Shown: positions 1 to 13,472, counted from the first letter of the stretch. The stretch is DNA of 64,000 nt from Lepidurus packardi (GCA_023053545.1 JAKZAN010000088.1:1-64000); one strand, 5' to 3'. The notes: generated by a model not told the origin, from the letters alone. A program made the numbers and translations.

Positions 1-1017
1 GAATTAATTAAGTCCGTATTAAGTAATGAATTAATAAAGTCCGTAATGAATTAATTAAATCCGTAATGAATTAATAAATTCCGTAATGAACTAATTAATT
101 CCGTAAAGAATTAATTAAGTCCGTAAGGAATTAATTAAGTCCGTAAGGAATTAATTAAGTCCGTTATGAATTAACTAAGTCCGTAAGGAATTAATTAAGT
201 CCCTAAGGAATTTATAAAGTCCGTAATGAATTAATGAAGTCCGAAATGAATTAATAATTTCCGTAATGAATTAATTAAGTCCGTAAGGAATTAATTAAAT
301 CCGTAATGAATTATTTAATTCCGTAATGAATTAATTAATTCTGAAAGGAATTAATTAAGTCCGTAAGGAATTAATTAAGTCCGTAATGAATTAATTAAGT
401 CCGTAATGAATTAATTAAGTTCGTAATGAATTAATTAAGTCCGTAATGAATTAATTAAGTCCGGAATGAATTAATTAAGTCCCTAAGGAATTAATAAAGT
501 CCGGAATGAATTAACTAAGTCCGTAAGGAATTAATTAAGTCCCTAAGGAATTTATAAAGTCCGTAATGAATTAATGAAGTCCCTAAGGAAATATTTAAGT
601 CCGTAATGAATCAGTTAAGTCCGTAATGAATTAACAAAGTCCGTAAGGAATTAATTAAGTCTCTAAGGAATTTATAAAGTCCGTAATGAATTAATGAAGT
701 CCGAAATGAATTAATGAAGTCCCTAAGGAAATAATTAAGTCCGTAATGAATTAATAAAGTCCGTAGTGAATTAATTAAGTCCGTAAGGAATTAATTAAGT
801 CCGTTATGAAATAATTAAGTCCGTAAGGAATTAATTAAGTCCGTAAGGAATTAATTAAGTCCGTAGGGATTTAATTAAGGCCGTAAGGAATTAATTAAGT
901 CCGTAGGTTTTTAATTAAGTCCGTAAGGAATTAATTAAGTCTGGGAGAATTAAAATTCCGTAAAGAATTAATGAAGTCCGTAATGAATGAATTAGGTCCG
1001 TAAGGAATTAATTAAGT
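1..1017. repeat. Segmental duplicate of 2,123-3,139
   Basis: Module order and spacing match at a constant shift of 2,122 bp (anchors 14/2,136; ctgggag 941/3,063). Only about three base differences were noticed: aaatccg/agtccg near 59, ttatg/taatg near 165, and ttagg/ttaag near 993. The left end is cut by the window. Confidence 0.8.
14..1017. repeat. HOR-A unit, 1,004 bp
   Basis: The unit starts at the domain-A anchor ccgtattaagtaatgaa, a 27-bp monomer (7 bp over length) that breaks the 20-bp register. It ends at the next anchor. One ctgggag monomer lies at 941, in its 17-bp form. The unit is nearly the same as 2,136-3,139, with about three differences noticed over roughly 1 kb. Confidence 0.85.
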
Positions 1018-2135
1018 CCGTATTAAGTAATGAATTAATAAACTCCGTAATGAACTAATTAATTCCGTAAAGAATTAATTAAGTCCGTAAGGAATTAATT
1101 AAGTCTTAGGGATTTCATTAAGGCCGTAAGGAATTAATTAAGTCCGTAGGTTTTTAATTAAGTCCGTAAGGAATTAATTAAGTCCGTAAGGAATTAATTA
1201 AGTCCGTTATGAATTAACTAAGTCCGTAATGAATTAATTAAGTCCCTAAGGAATTAATAAAGTCCGTAATGAATTAATTAAGTCCGTAATGAATTAATTA
1301 AGTCCGGAATTAATTAAGTCCCTAAGGAATTTATAAAGTCCGTAATGAATTAATGAAGTCCCTAAGGAAATATTTAAGTCCGTAATGAATCAGTTAAGTC
1401 CGTAATGAATTAACAAAGTCCGTAAGGAATTAATTAAGTCTCTAAGGAATTTATAAAGTCCGTAATGAATTAATGAAGTCCGAAATGAATTAATGAAGTC
1501 CCTAAGGAAATAATTAAGTCCGTAATGAATTAATAAAGTCCGTAGTGAATTAATTAAGTCCGTAAGGAATTAATTAAGTCCGTTATGAAATAATTAAGTC
1601 CGTAATGAATTAATTAAGTCCGTAAGGAATTAATTAAGTCCGTAGGGATTTAATTAAGGCCGTAAGGAATTAATTAAGTCCGTAGGTTTTTAATTAAGTC
1701 CGTAAGGAATTAATTAAGTCTGAATTAATTAATTAAGGATTTATAAGTCCGTAAAGAATTAATGAAGTCCGTAATGAATTAATTAAGTCCGTAATGAATT
1801 AATTAAGTCCGGAATGAATTAATTAAGTCCCTAAGGAAATTAATTAAGTCCGTAATGAATTAATTAAGTCCGTAGTGAATTAATTAAGTCCGTAAGGAAT
1901 TAATTAAGTCCGTTATGAATTAATAAGTCCGTAAGTCCGTAAGGAATTAATTAAGTCCGTAAGGAATTAATTAAGTCCGTAGGGATTTAATTAAGGCCGT
2001 AAGGAATTAATTAATTCCGTAGGTTTTTAATTAAGTCCGTAAGGAATTAATTAAGTCTGGGAGAATTAATTAATTCCGTAAAGAATTGATTAAGTCCGTA
2101 ATGAATGAATTAGGTCCGTAAGGAATTAATTAAGT
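1018..2135. repeat. HOR-A unit, 1,118 bp
   Basis: This anchor is followed by the aaactccg variant and then the cttagggatttcattaagg module near 1,105, an alternative order shared with 15,241 and 17,730 onward. Irregular junctions sit at about 1,720-1,745 (a jumbled monomer ending ggatttataag) and 1,920-1,940 (truncated copies reading gtccgtaagtccgtaag). The closing ctgggag monomer is at 2,057, in its 19-bp form. Confidence 0.8.
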
Positions 2136-4076
2136 CCGTATTAAGTAATGAATTAATAAAGTCCGTAATGAATTAATTAAGTCCGTAATGAATTAATAAA
2201 TTCCGTAATGAACTAATTAATTCCGTAAAGAATTAATTAAGTCCGTAAGGAATTAATTAAGTCCGTAAGGAATTAATTAAGTCCGTAATGAATTAACTAA
2301 GTCCGTAAGGAATTAATTAAGTCCCTAAGGAATTTATAAAGTCCGTAATGAATTAATGAAGTCCGAAATGAATTAATAATTTCCGTAATGAATTAATTAA
2401 GTCCGTAAGGAATTAATTAAATCCGTAATGAATTATTTAATTCCGTAATGAATTAATTAATTCTGAAAGGAATTAATTAAGTCCGTAAGGAATTAATTAA
2501 GTCCGTAATGAATTAATTAAGTCCGTAATGAATTAATTAAGTTCGTAATGAATTAATTAAGTCCGTAATGAATTAATTAAGTCCGGAATGAATTAATTAA
2601 GTCCCTAAGGAATTAATAAAGTCCGGAATGAATTAACTAAGTCCGTAAGGAATTAATTAAGTCCCTAAGGAATTTATAAAGTCCGTAATGAATTAATGAA
2701 GTCCCTAAGGAAATATTTAAGTCCGTAATGAATCAGTTAAGTCCGTAATGAATTAACAAAGTCCGTAAGGAATTAATTAAGTCTCTAAGGAATTTATAAA
2801 GTCCGTAATGAATTAATGAAGTCCGAAATGAATTAATGAAGTCCCTAAGGAAATAATTAAGTCCGTAATGAATTAATAAAGTCCGTAGTGAATTAATTAA
2901 GTCCGTAAGGAATTAATTAAGTCCGTTATGAAATAATTAAGTCCGTAAGGAATTAATTAAGTCCGTAAGGAATTAATTAAGTCCGTAGGGATTTAATTAA
3001 GGCCGTAAGGAATTAATTAAGTCCGTAGGTTTTTAATTAAGTCCGTAAGGAATTAATTAAGTCTGGGAGAATTAAAATTCCGTAAAGAATTAATGAAGTC
3101 CGTAATGAATGAATTAAGTCCGTAAGGAATTAATTAAGTCCGTAAGGAATTAATTAAGTCCTTAAGATTTCATTAAGGTCCGTAATGAATTAATTAAAGT
3201 AAGTCCGTAAGGAATTAATTAAGTCCGTAAGGAATTAATTAAGTCCGTTATGAATTAAGTCTGTAAGGATTTAATTAAGTCCGTAATGAATTAATTAAGT
3301 CCGTAATGAATTAATTAAAGTCCGTAATGAATTAATTAAGTCCGTAAGGAATTAATTAAGTCCCTAAGGAATTTATAAAGTCCGTAATGAATTAATGAAG
3401 TCCCTAAGGAAATATTTAAGTCCGTAATGAATCAGTTAAGTCCGTAATGAATTAACAAAGTCCGTAAGGAATTAATTAAGTCTCTAAGGAATTTATAAAG
3501 TCCGTAATGAATTAATGAAGTCCGAAATGAATTAATGAAGTCCCTAAGGAAATAATTAAGTCCGTAATGAATTAATAAAGTCCGTAGTGAATTAATTAAG
3601 TCCGTAAGGAATTAATTAAGTCCGTTATGAAATAATTAAGTCCGTAAGGAATTAATTAAGTCCGTAAGGAATTAATTAAGTCCGTAGGGATTTAATTAAG
3701 GCCGTAAGGAATTAATTAAGTCCGTAGGTTTTTAATTAAGTCCGTAAGGAATTAATTAAGTCTGGGAGAATTAAAATTCCGTAAAGAATTAATGAAGTCC
3801 GTAATGAATGAATTAGGTCCGTAAGGAATTAATTAAGTCCGTAAGGAATTAATTAAGTCTTAGGGATTTCATTAAGGCCGTAAGGAATTAATTAAGTCCG
3901 TAGGTTTTTAATTAAGTCCGTAAGGAATTAATTAAGTCCGTAAGGAATTAATTAAGTCCGTTATGAATTAATTAAGTCCGTAAGGAATTAATTAAGTCTG
4001 GGAGAATTAATTAATTCCGTAAAGAATTGATTAAGTCCGTAATGAATGAATTAGGTCCGTAAGGAATTAATTAAGT
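2136..4076. repeat. Expanded HOR-A unit, 1,941 bp, with three ctgggag modules
   Basis: One anchor is followed by three ctgggag monomers at 3,063, 3,762 and 3,998 before the next anchor, so end modules were multiplied inside the unit. The first roughly 1 kb duplicates 14-1,017 at a shift of 2,122 bp. Imperfect junction monomers occur at about 3,150-3,265, including ccttaagatttcattaagg, an aaagtaagtccg insertion, and a shortened ttatgaattaagtctg. Confidence 0.8.
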
Positions 4077-5321
4077 CCGTATTAAGTAATGAATTAATAA
4101 AGTCCGTAATGAATTAATTAAATCCGTAATGAATTAATAAATTCCGTAATGAACTAATTAATTCCGTAAAGAATTAATTAAGTCCGTAAGGAATTAATTA
4201 AGTCCGTAAGGAATTAATTAAGTCCGTTATGAATTAACTAAGTCCGTAAGGAATTAATTAAGTCCCTAAGGAATTTATAAAGTCCGTAATGAATTAATGA
4301 AGTCCGAAATGAATTAATAATTTCCGTAATGAATTAATTAAGTCCGTAAGGAATTAATTAAATCCGTAATGAATTATTTAATTCCGTAATGAATTAATTA
4401 ATTCTGAAAGGAATTAATTAAGTCCGTAAGGAATTAATTAAGTCCGTAATGAATTAATTAAGTCCGTAATGAATTAATTAAGTTCGTAATGAATTAATTA
4501 AGTCCGTAATGAATTAATTAAGTCCGGAATGAATTAATTAAGTCCCTAAGGAATTAATAAAGTCCGGAATGAATTAACTAAGTCCGTAAGGAATTAATTA
4601 AGTCCCTAAGGAATTTATAAAGTCCGTAATGAATTAATGAAGTCCCTAAGGAAATATTTAAGTCCGTAATGAATCAGTTAAGTCCGTAATGAATTAACAA
4701 AGTCCGTAAGGAATTAATTAAGTCTCTAAGGAATTTATAAAGTCCGTAATGAATTAATGAAGTCCGAAATGAATTAATGAAGTCCCTAAGGAAATAATTA
4801 AGTCCGTAATGAATTAATAAAGTCCGTAGTGAATTAATTAAGTCCGTAGTGAATTAATTAAGTCCGTAAGGAATTAATTAAGTCCGTAGGGATTTAATTA
4901 AGGCCGTAAGTAAATAATTAAGACCGTAGGTTTTTAATTAAGTCCGTAAGGAATTAATGAAATCCGTAATGAATTAATAAATTCCGTAAGGAATTAATTA
5001 AGTCCGTAAGGAATTAATAAGTCCGTAATGAATGAATTAAGTCCGTAATGAATTAATAAAAACCGTAGTGAATTAATTAAGTCCGTAATGAATTAATTAA
5101 GTCCGTTATGAAATAATTAAGTCCGTAAGGAATTAATTAAGTCCGTAAGGAATTAATTAAGTCCGTAGGGATTTAATTAAGGCCGTAAGGAATTAATTAA
5201 GTCCGTAGGTTTTTAATTAAGTCCGTAAGGAATTAATTAAGTCTGGGAGAATTAATTAATTCCGTAAAGAATTGATTAAGTCCGTAATGAATGAATTAGG
5301 TCCGTAAGGAATTAATTAAGT
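4077..5321. repeat. Standard HOR-A unit, 1,245 bp
   Basis: Anchor-to-anchor length is 1,245 bp, about 62 monomers. The phase gain of +5 is explained by the +7 anchor and two 1-bp short monomers (a 19-bp ctgggag monomer and a 19-bp aataagtcc monomer near 5,020-5,030). The modules run in the usual order: anchor, aaagaatt, ttctgaaagg, ccggaatg, ggaatttataaag, atcagttaag, ggatttaattaagg, ggttttt, ctgggag. Confidence 0.85.
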
Positions 5322-6222
5322 CCGTATTAAGTAATGAATTAATAAAGTCCGTAATGAATTAATTAAATCCGTAATGAATTAATAAATTCCGTAATGAACT
5401 AATTAATTCCGTAAAGAATTAATTAAGTCCGTAAGGAATTAATTAAGTCCGTAAGGAATTAATTAAGTCCGTTATGAATTAACAAAGTCCGTAAGGAATT
5501 AATTAAGTCCCTAAGGAATTTATAAAGTCCGTAATGAATTAATGAAGTCCGAAATGAATTAATAATTTCCGTAATGAATTAATTAAGTCCGTAAGGAATT
5601 AATTAAATCCGTAATGAATTATTTAATTCCGTAATGAATTAATTAATTCTGAAAGGAATTAATTAAGTCCGTAAGGAATTAATTAAGTCCGTAATGAATT
5701 AATTAAGTTTGTAATGAATTAATTAAGTCCGTAATGAATTAATTAAGTCCGGAATGAATTAATTAAGTCCCTAAGGAATTAATAAAGTCCGGAATGAATT
5801 AACTAAGTCCGTAAGGAATTAATTAAGTCCCTAAGGAATTTATAAAGTCCGTAATGAATTAATGAAGTCCCTAAGGAAATATTTAAGTCCGTAATGAATC
5901 AGTTAAGTCCGTAATGAATTAACAAAGTCCGTAAGGAATTAATTAAGTCTCTAAGGAATTTATAAAGTCCGTAATGAATTAATGAAGTCCGAAATGAATT
6001 AATGAAGTCCCTAAGGAAATAATTAAGTCCGTAATGAATTAATAAAGTCCGTAGTGAATTAATTAAGTCCGTAAGGAATTAATTAAGTCCGTTATGAAAT
6101 AATTAAGTCCGTAAGGAATTAATTAAGTCCGTAAGGAATTAATTAAGTCCGTAGGGATTTAATTAAGGCCGTAAGGAATTAATTAAGTCCGTAGGTTTTT
6201 AATTAAGTCCGTAAGGAATTAA
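4383..6222. repeat. Segmental duplicate of about 8,529-10,368 (shift 4,146 bp)
   Basis: Both copies share ctgggag (5,243/9,389), the anchor (5,322/9,468), the rare aataaaaacc monomer (5,055/9,201) and aagtttgtaatg (5,705/9,851). The match begins exactly at the junction near 8,529 and ends where 6,222 goes to aatgaaat while 10,368 goes to aattaagtctggg. Part of the right-hand copy resembles 16,791 onward more closely, so it is a mosaic. Confidence 0.7.
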
Positions 6223-6926
6223 TGAAATCCGTAATGAATTAATAAATTCCGTAAGGAATTAATTAAGTCCGTAAGGAATTAATAAGTCCGTAATGAATTA
6301 ATTAAGTCCGTAATGAATTAATTAAGTTCGTAATGAATTAATTAAGTCCGTAATGAATTAATTAAGTCCGGAATGAATTAATTAAGTCCCTAAGGAATTA
6401 ATAAAGTCCGGAATGAATTAACTAAGTCCGTAAGGAATAAATTAAGTCCCTAAGGAATTTATAAAGTCCGTAATGAATTAATGAAGTCCCTAAGGAAATA
6501 TTTAAGTCCGTAATGAATCAGTTAAGTCCGTAATGAATTAACAAAGTCCGTAAGGAATTAATTAAGTCTTCAAGGAATTTATAAAGTCCGTAATGAATTA
6601 ATGAAGTCCGAAATGAATTAATGAAGTCCCTAAGGAAATAATTAAGTCCGTAATGAATTAATAAAGTCCGTAGTGAATTAATTAAGTCCGTAAGGAATTA
6701 ATTAAGTCCGTTATGAAATAAGTAAGTCCGTAAGGAATTAATTAAGTCCGTAAGGAATTATTTAAGTCCGTAGGGATTTAATTAAGGCCGTAAGGAATTA
6801 ATTAATTCCGTAGGTTTTTAATTAAGTCCGTAAGGAATTAATTAAGTCTGGGAGAATTAATTAATTCCGTAAAGAATTGATTAAGTCCGTAATGAATGAA
6901 TTAGGTCCGTAAGGAATTAATTAAGT
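5322..6926. repeat. HOR-A unit, 1,605 bp
   Basis: The standard module order is extended by a second run of ccggaatg/atcagttaag modules after about 6,290, with one ctgggag at 6,848. It carries private variants aagtttgtaatg (about 5,705) and ttatgaattaacaaag (about 5,473) that recur 4,146 bp downstream at 9,851 and 9,619, tying it to the unit starting at 9,468. Confidence 0.8.
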
Positions 6927-9467
6927 CCGTATTAAGTAATGAATTAATAAAGTCCGTAATGAATTAATTAAATCCGTAATGAATTAATAAATTCCGTAAT
7001 GAACTAATTAATTCCGTAAAGAATTAATTAAGTCCGTAAGGAATTAATTAAGTCCGTAAGGAATTAATTAAGTCCGTTATGAATTAACTAAGTCCGTAAG
7101 GAATTAATTAAGTCCGTAAGGAATTAATAAAGTCCGTAATGAATTAATGAAGTCCGAAATGAATTAATAATTTCCGTAATGAATTAATTAAGTCCGTAAG
7201 GAATTAATTAAATCCGTAATGAATTATTTAATTCCGTAATGAATTAATTAATTCTGAAAGGAATTAATTAAGTCCGTAAGGAATTAATTAAGTCCGTAAT
7301 GAATTAATTAAGTCCGTAATGAATTTATTAAGTTCGTAATGAATTAATTAAGTCCGTAATGAATTGATTAAGTCCGGAATGAATTAATTAAGTCCCTAAG
7401 GAATTAATAAAGTCCGGAATGAATTAACTAAGTCCGTAAGGAATTAATTAAGTCCCTAAGGAATTTATAAAGTCCGTAATGAATTAATGAAGTCCCTAAG
7501 GAAATATTTAAGTCCGTAATGAATCAGTTAAGTCCGTAATGAATTAACAAAGTCCGTAAGGAATTAATTAAGTCTCTAAGGAATTTATAAAGTCCGTAAT
7601 GAATTAATGAAGTCCGAAATGAATTAATGAAGTCCCTAAGGAAATAATTAAGTCCGTAATGAATTAATAAAGTCCGTAGTGAATTAATTAAGTCCGTAAG
7701 GAATTAATTAAGTCCGTTATGAAATAATTAAGTCCGTAAGGAATTAATTAAGTCCGTAAGGAATTAATTAAGTCCGTAGGGATTTAATTAAGGCCGTAAG
7801 GAATTAATTAAGTCCGTAGGTTTTTAATTAAGTCCGTAAGGAATTAATTAAGTCTGGGAGAATTAAAATTCCGTAAAGAATTAATGAAGTCCGTAATGAA
7901 TGAATTAGGTCCGTAAGGAATTAATTAAGTCCGTAAGGAATTAATTAAGTCTTAGGGATTTCATTAAGGCCGTAAGGAATTAATTAAGTCCGTAGGTTTT
8001 TAATTAAGTCCGTAAGGAATTAATTAAGTCCGTAAGGAATTAATTAAGTCCGTTATGAATTAACTAAGTCCGTAATGAATTAATTAAGTCCCTAAGGAAT
8101 TAATAAAGTCCGGAATGAATTAACTAAGTCCGTAAGGAATTAATTAAGTCCCTAAGGAATTTATAAAGTCCGTAATGAATTAATGAAGTCCCTAAGGAAA
8201 TATTTAAGTCCGTAATGAATCAGTTAAGTCCGTAATGAATTAACAAAGTCCGTAAGGAATTAATTAAGTCTCTAAGGAATTTATAAAGTCCGTAATGAAT
8301 TAATGAAGTCCGAAATGAATTAATGAAGTCCCTAAGGAAATAATTAAGTCCGTAATGAATTAATAAAGTCCGTAGTGAATTAATTAAGTCCGTAAGGAAT
8401 TAATTAAGTCCGTTATGAAATAATTAAGTCCGTAAGGAATTAATTAAGTCCGTAAGGAATTAATTAAGTCCGTAGGGATTTAATTAAGGCCGTAAGGAAT
8501 TAATTAAGTCCGTAGGTTTTTAATTCAGTCCGTAATGAATTAATTAATTCTGAAAGGAATTAATTAAGTCCGTAAGGAATTAATTAAGTCCGTAATGAAT
8601 TAATTAAGTCCGTAATGAATTTATTAAGTTCGTAATGAATTAATTAAGTCCGTAATGAATTGATTAAGTCCGGAATGAATTAATTAAGTCCCTAAGGAAT
8701 TAATAAAGTCCGGAATGAATTAACTAAGTCCGTAAGGAATTAATTAAGTCCCTAAGGAATTTATAAAGTCCGTAATGAATTAATGAAGTCCCTAAGGAAA
8801 TATTTAAGTCCGTAATGAATCAGTGAAGTCCGTAATGAATTAACAAAGTCCGTAAGGAATTAATTAAGTCTCTAAGGAATTTATAAAGTCCGTAATGAAT
8901 TAATGAAGTCCGAAATGAATTAATGAAGTCCCTAAGGAAATAATTAAGTCCGTAATGAATTAATAAAGTCCGTAGTGAATTAATTGAGTCCGTAGTGAAT
9001 TAATTAAGTCCGTAAGTAATTAATTAAGTCCGTAGGGATTTAATTAAGGCCGTAAGTAAATAATTAAGACCGTAGGTTTTTAATTAAGTCCGTAAGGAAT
9101 TAATGAAATCCGTAATGAATTAATAAATTCCGTAAGGAATTAATTAAGTCCGTAAGGAATTAATAAGTCCGTAATGAATGAATTAAGTCCGTAATGAATT
9201 AATAAAAACCATAGTGAATTAATTAAGTCCGTAAGGAATTAATTAAGTCCGTTATGAAATAATTAAGTCCGTAAGGAATTAATTAAGTCCGTAAGGAATT
9301 AATTAAGTCCGTAGGTATTTAATTAAGGCCGTAAGGAATTAATTAAGTCCGTAGGTTTTTAATTAAGTCCGTAAGGAATTAATTAAGTCTGGGAGAATTA
9401 ATTAATTCCGTAAAGAATTGATTAAGTCCGTAATGAATGAATTAGGTCCGTAAGGAATTAATTAAGT
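6927..9467. repeat. Expanded HOR-A unit, 2,541 bp
   Basis: This is two units' worth of modules after one anchor, with ctgggag at 7,854 (17-bp form, followed by the cttagggattt module) and 9,389 (19-bp form). An internal junction at about 8,521-8,530 joins ggtttttaatt directly to cagtccgtaatg, skipping the usual taag-ctgggag step. Variants gaatttattaagttcg and gaattgattaagtccgg occur both at about 7,321-7,375 and 8,617-8,670, so the second half partly repeats the first at 1,296 bp. Confidence 0.78.
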
Positions 9468-12346
9468 CCGTATTAAGTAATGAATTAATAAAGTCCGTAA
9501 TGAATTAATTAAATCCGTAATGAATTAATAAATTCCGTAATGAACTAATTAATTCCGTAAAGAATTAATTAAGTCCGTAAGGAATTAATTAAGTCCGTAA
9601 TTAATTAATTAAGTCCGTTATGAATTAACAAAGTCCGTAAGGAATTGATTAAGTCCCTAAGGAATTTATAAAGTCCGTAATGAATTAATGAAGTCCGAAA
9701 TGAATTAATAATTTCCGTAATGAATTAATTAAGTCCGTAAGGAATTAATTAAATCCGTAATGAATTATTTAATTCCGTAATGAATTAATTAATTCTGAAA
9801 GGAATTAATTAAGTCCGTAAGGAATTAATTAAGTCCGTAATGAATTAATTAAGTTTGTAATGAATTAATTAAGTCCGTAATGAATTAATTAAGTCCGGAA
9901 TGAATTAATTAAGTCCCTAAGGAATTAATAAAGTCCGGAATGAATTAACTAAGTCCGTAAGGAATTAATTAAGTCCCTAAGGAATTTATAAAGTCCGTAA
10001 TGAATTAATGAAGTCCCTAAGGAAATATTTAAGTCCGTAATGAATCAGTTAAGTCCGTAATGAATTAACAAAGTCCGTAAGGAATTAATTAAGTCTCTAA
10101 GGAATTTATAAAGTCCGTAATGAATTAATGAAGTCCGAAATGAATTAATGAAGTCCCTAAGGAAATAATTAAGTCCGTAATGAATTAATAAAGTCCGTAG
10201 TGAATTAATTAAGTCCGTAAGGAATTAATTAAGTCCGTTATGAAATAATTAAGTCCGTAAGGAATTAATTAAGTCCGTAAGGAATTAATTAAGTCCGTAG
10301 GGATTTAATTAAGGCCGTAAGGAATTAATTAAGTCCGTAGGTTTTTAATTAAGTCCGTAAGGAATTAATTAAGTCTGGGAGAATTAAAATTCCGTAAAGA
10401 ATTAATGAAGTCCGTAATGAATGAATTAGGTCCGTAAGGAATTAATTAAGTCCGTAAGGAATTAATTAAGTCTTAGGGATTTCATTAAGGCCGTAAGGAA
10501 TTAATTAAGTCCGTAGGTTTTTAATTAAGTCCGTAAGGAATTAATTAAGTCCGTAAGGAATTAATTAAGTCCGTTATGAATTAACTAAGTCCGTAAGGAA
10601 TTAATTAAGTCCCTAAGGAATTTATAAAGTCCGTAATGAATTAATGAAGTCCGAAATGAATTAATGAAGTCCGTAATGAAATAATTAAGTCCGTAAGGAA
10701 TTAATTAAGTCCGTAAGGAATTAATTAAGTCCTTACTGAATTAATTAAGTCTGTAAGGATTTAATTAAGTCCGTAATGAATTAATAATTTCCGTAATGAA
10801 TTAATTAAGTCCGTAAGGAATTAATTAAATCCGTAAGGAATTAATTAAGTCCGTAAAGATTTAATTAAGTCCGTAATGAATTAATAAAGTCCGTAATGAA
10901 TTAATTAAGTCCGTACGAAATTATTTAAATCCCTAAGGAATTAATAAAGTCCTTAAGGAATTAATTTAGTCCGTAAGGAAATAATAAGTCCGTAATGAAT
11001 TAATTAATTCCGTAAAGAATTATTTAATTCCGTAAGGAAATTATTAAGTCTGGGAGAATTAATTAATTATGTAAAGAATGAATTAAGTCCGTAATGAATG
11101 AATTAGGTCCGTAAGGAATTAATGAAGTCCGTAAGGAATTAATTAAGTCCGTAAAGATTTAATTAAGTCAGTAATGAATTAATTAAGTCCGTAATGAATT
11201 AATTAAGTCCGGAATGAATTAATTAAGTCCCTAAGGAATTAATAAAGTCCGGAATGAATTAACTAAGTCCGTAAGGAATTAATTAAGTCCCTAAGGAATT
11301 TATAAAGTCCGTAATGAATTAATGAAGTCCCTAAGGAAATATTTAAGTCCGTAATGAATCAGTTAAGTCCGTAATGAATTAACAAAGTCCGTAAGGAATT
11401 AATTAAGTCTCTAAGGAATTTATAAAGTCCGAAATGAATTAATGAAGTCCCTAAGGAAATAATTAAGTCCGTAATGAATTAATAAAGTCCGTAGTGAATT
11501 AATTAAGTCCGTAGTGAATTAATTAAGTCCGTAAGGAATTAATTAAGTCCGTAGGGATTTAATTAAGGCCGTAAGTAAATAATTAAGACCGTAGGTTTTT
11601 AATTAAGTCCGTAAGGAATTAATGAAATCCGTAATGAATTAATAAATTCCGTAAGGAATTAATTAAGTCCGTAAGGAATTAATAAGTCCGTAATGAATGA
11701 ATTAAGTCCGTAATGAATTAATTAAGTCCGTAATGAATTAATTAAGTTCGTAATGAATTAATTAAGTCCGTAATGAATTAATTAAGTCCGGAATGAATTA
11801 ATTAAATCCCTAAGGAATTAATAAAGTCCGGAATGAATTAACTAAGTCCGTAAGGAATAAATTAAGTCGCTAAGGAATTTATGAAGTCCGTAATGAATTA
11901 ATGAAGTCCCAAAGGAAATATTTAAGTCCGTAATGAATCAGTTAAGTCCGTAATGAATTAACAAAGTCCGTAAGGAATTAATTAAGTCTCTAAGGAATTT
12001 ATAAAGTCCGTAATGAATTAATGAAGTCCGAAATGAATTAATGAAGTCCCTAAGGAAATAATTAAGTCCGTAATCAATTAATAAAGTCCGTAGTGAATTA
12101 ATTAAGTCCGTAAGGAATTAATTAAGTCCGTTATGAAATAATTAAGTCCGTAAGGAATTAATTAAGTCCGTAAGGAATTAATTAAGTCCGTAGGGATTTA
12201 ATTAAGGCCGTAAGGAATTAATTAAGTCCGTAGGTTTTTAATTAAGTCCGTAAGGAATTAATTAAGTCTGGGAGAATTAATTAATTCCGTAAAGAATTGA
12301 TTAAGTCCGTAATGAATGAATTAGGTCCGTAAGGAATTAATTAAGT
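9468..12346. repeat. Expanded HOR-A unit, 2,879 bp
   Basis: This is the longest anchor-to-anchor unit, with ctgggag at 10,375, 11,050 and 12,268. It includes a divergent patch (about 10,721-11,110) with variants rarely seen elsewhere. The first roughly 0.9 kb matches 5,322-6,222 at a shift of 4,146 bp. Confidence 0.78.
10721..11110. repeat. Divergent satellite patch in domain A
   Basis: The monomers here carry changes rarely seen elsewhere in A: ccttactgaatt, ccgtacgaaattatttaaat, ccttaaggaattaatttag, ggaaataataagtcc and ttaattatgtaaagaatg. They remain about 20 bp and in the same orientation. This may be an older stretch that has escaped homogenisation. No other sequence type is present. Confidence 0.65.
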
Positions 12347-13472
12347 CCGTATTAAGTAATGAATTAATAAAGTCCGTAATGAATTAATTAAATCCGTAAT
12401 GAATTAATAAATTCCGTAATGAACTAATTAATTCCGTAAAGAATTAATTAAGTCCGAAAGGAATTAATTAAGTCCGTAAGGAATTAATTAAGTCCGTTAT
12501 GAATTAACTAAGTCCGTAAGGAATTAATTAAGTCCCTAAGGAATTTATAAAGTCCGTAATGAATTAATGAAGTCCGAAATGAATTAATAATTTCCGTAAT
12601 GAATTAATTAAGTCCGTAAGGAATTAATTAAATCCGTAATGAATTATTTAATTCCGTAATGAATTAATTAATTCTGAAAGGAATTAATTAAGTCCGTAAG
12701 GAATTAATTAAGTCCGTAATGAATTAATTAAGTCCGTAATGAATTAATTAAGTTCGTAATGAATTAATTAAGTCCGTAATGAATTAAAGAAGTCCGAAAT
12801 GAATTAATGAAGTCCCTAAGGAAATAATTAAGTTCGTAACGAATTAATAAAGTCCGTAGTGAATTAATTAAGTCCATAGTGAATTAATTAAATCTGTAGG
12901 GAATTAATTAAGTCCGTAAAGATTTAATTAAGTCAGTAATGAATTAATTAAGTCCGTAATGAATTAATTAAGTCCGGAATGAATTAATTAAGTCCCTAAG
13001 GAATTAATAAAGTCCGGAATGAATTAACTAAGTCCGTAAGGAATAAATTAAGTCCCTAAGGAATTTATAAAGTCCGTAATGAATTAATGAAATCCCTAAG
13101 GAAATATTTAAGTCCGTAATGAATCAGTTAAGTCCGTAATGAATTAACAAAGTCCGAAATGAATTAATGAAATCCCTAAGGAAATAATTAAGTCCGTAAT
13201 GAATTAATAAAGTCCGTAGTGAATTAATTAAGTCCGTAAGGAATTAATTAAGTCCGTTATGAAATATTTAAGTCCGTAAGGAATTAATTAAGTCCGTAAG
13301 GAATTAATTAAGTCCGTAGGGATTTAATTAAGGCCGTAAGGAATTAATTAAGTCCGTAGGTTTTTAATTAAGTCCGTAAGGAATTAATTAAGTCTGGGAG
13401 AATTAATTAATTCCGTAAAGAATTGATTAAGTCCGTAATGAATGAATTAGGTCCGTAAGGAATTAATTAAGT
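12347..13472. repeat. HOR-A unit, 1,126 bp
   Basis: It runs in standard order to about 12,780, where a hybrid monomer reading gaattaaagaag jumps to the ccgaaatg/ccctaagg part of the unit. It then passes through an aaagattt/cagtaatg module before the atcagttaag section. The unit ends with ctgggag at 13,394. The hybrid monomer looks like an internal deletion or exchange point. Confidence 0.78.

Noticed and set aside
981-1000. Insect-type telomere repeat (TTAGG) in aattaggtcc
   Set aside because: TTAGG appears only as a single variant inside isolated 20-bp monomers and never in tandem.
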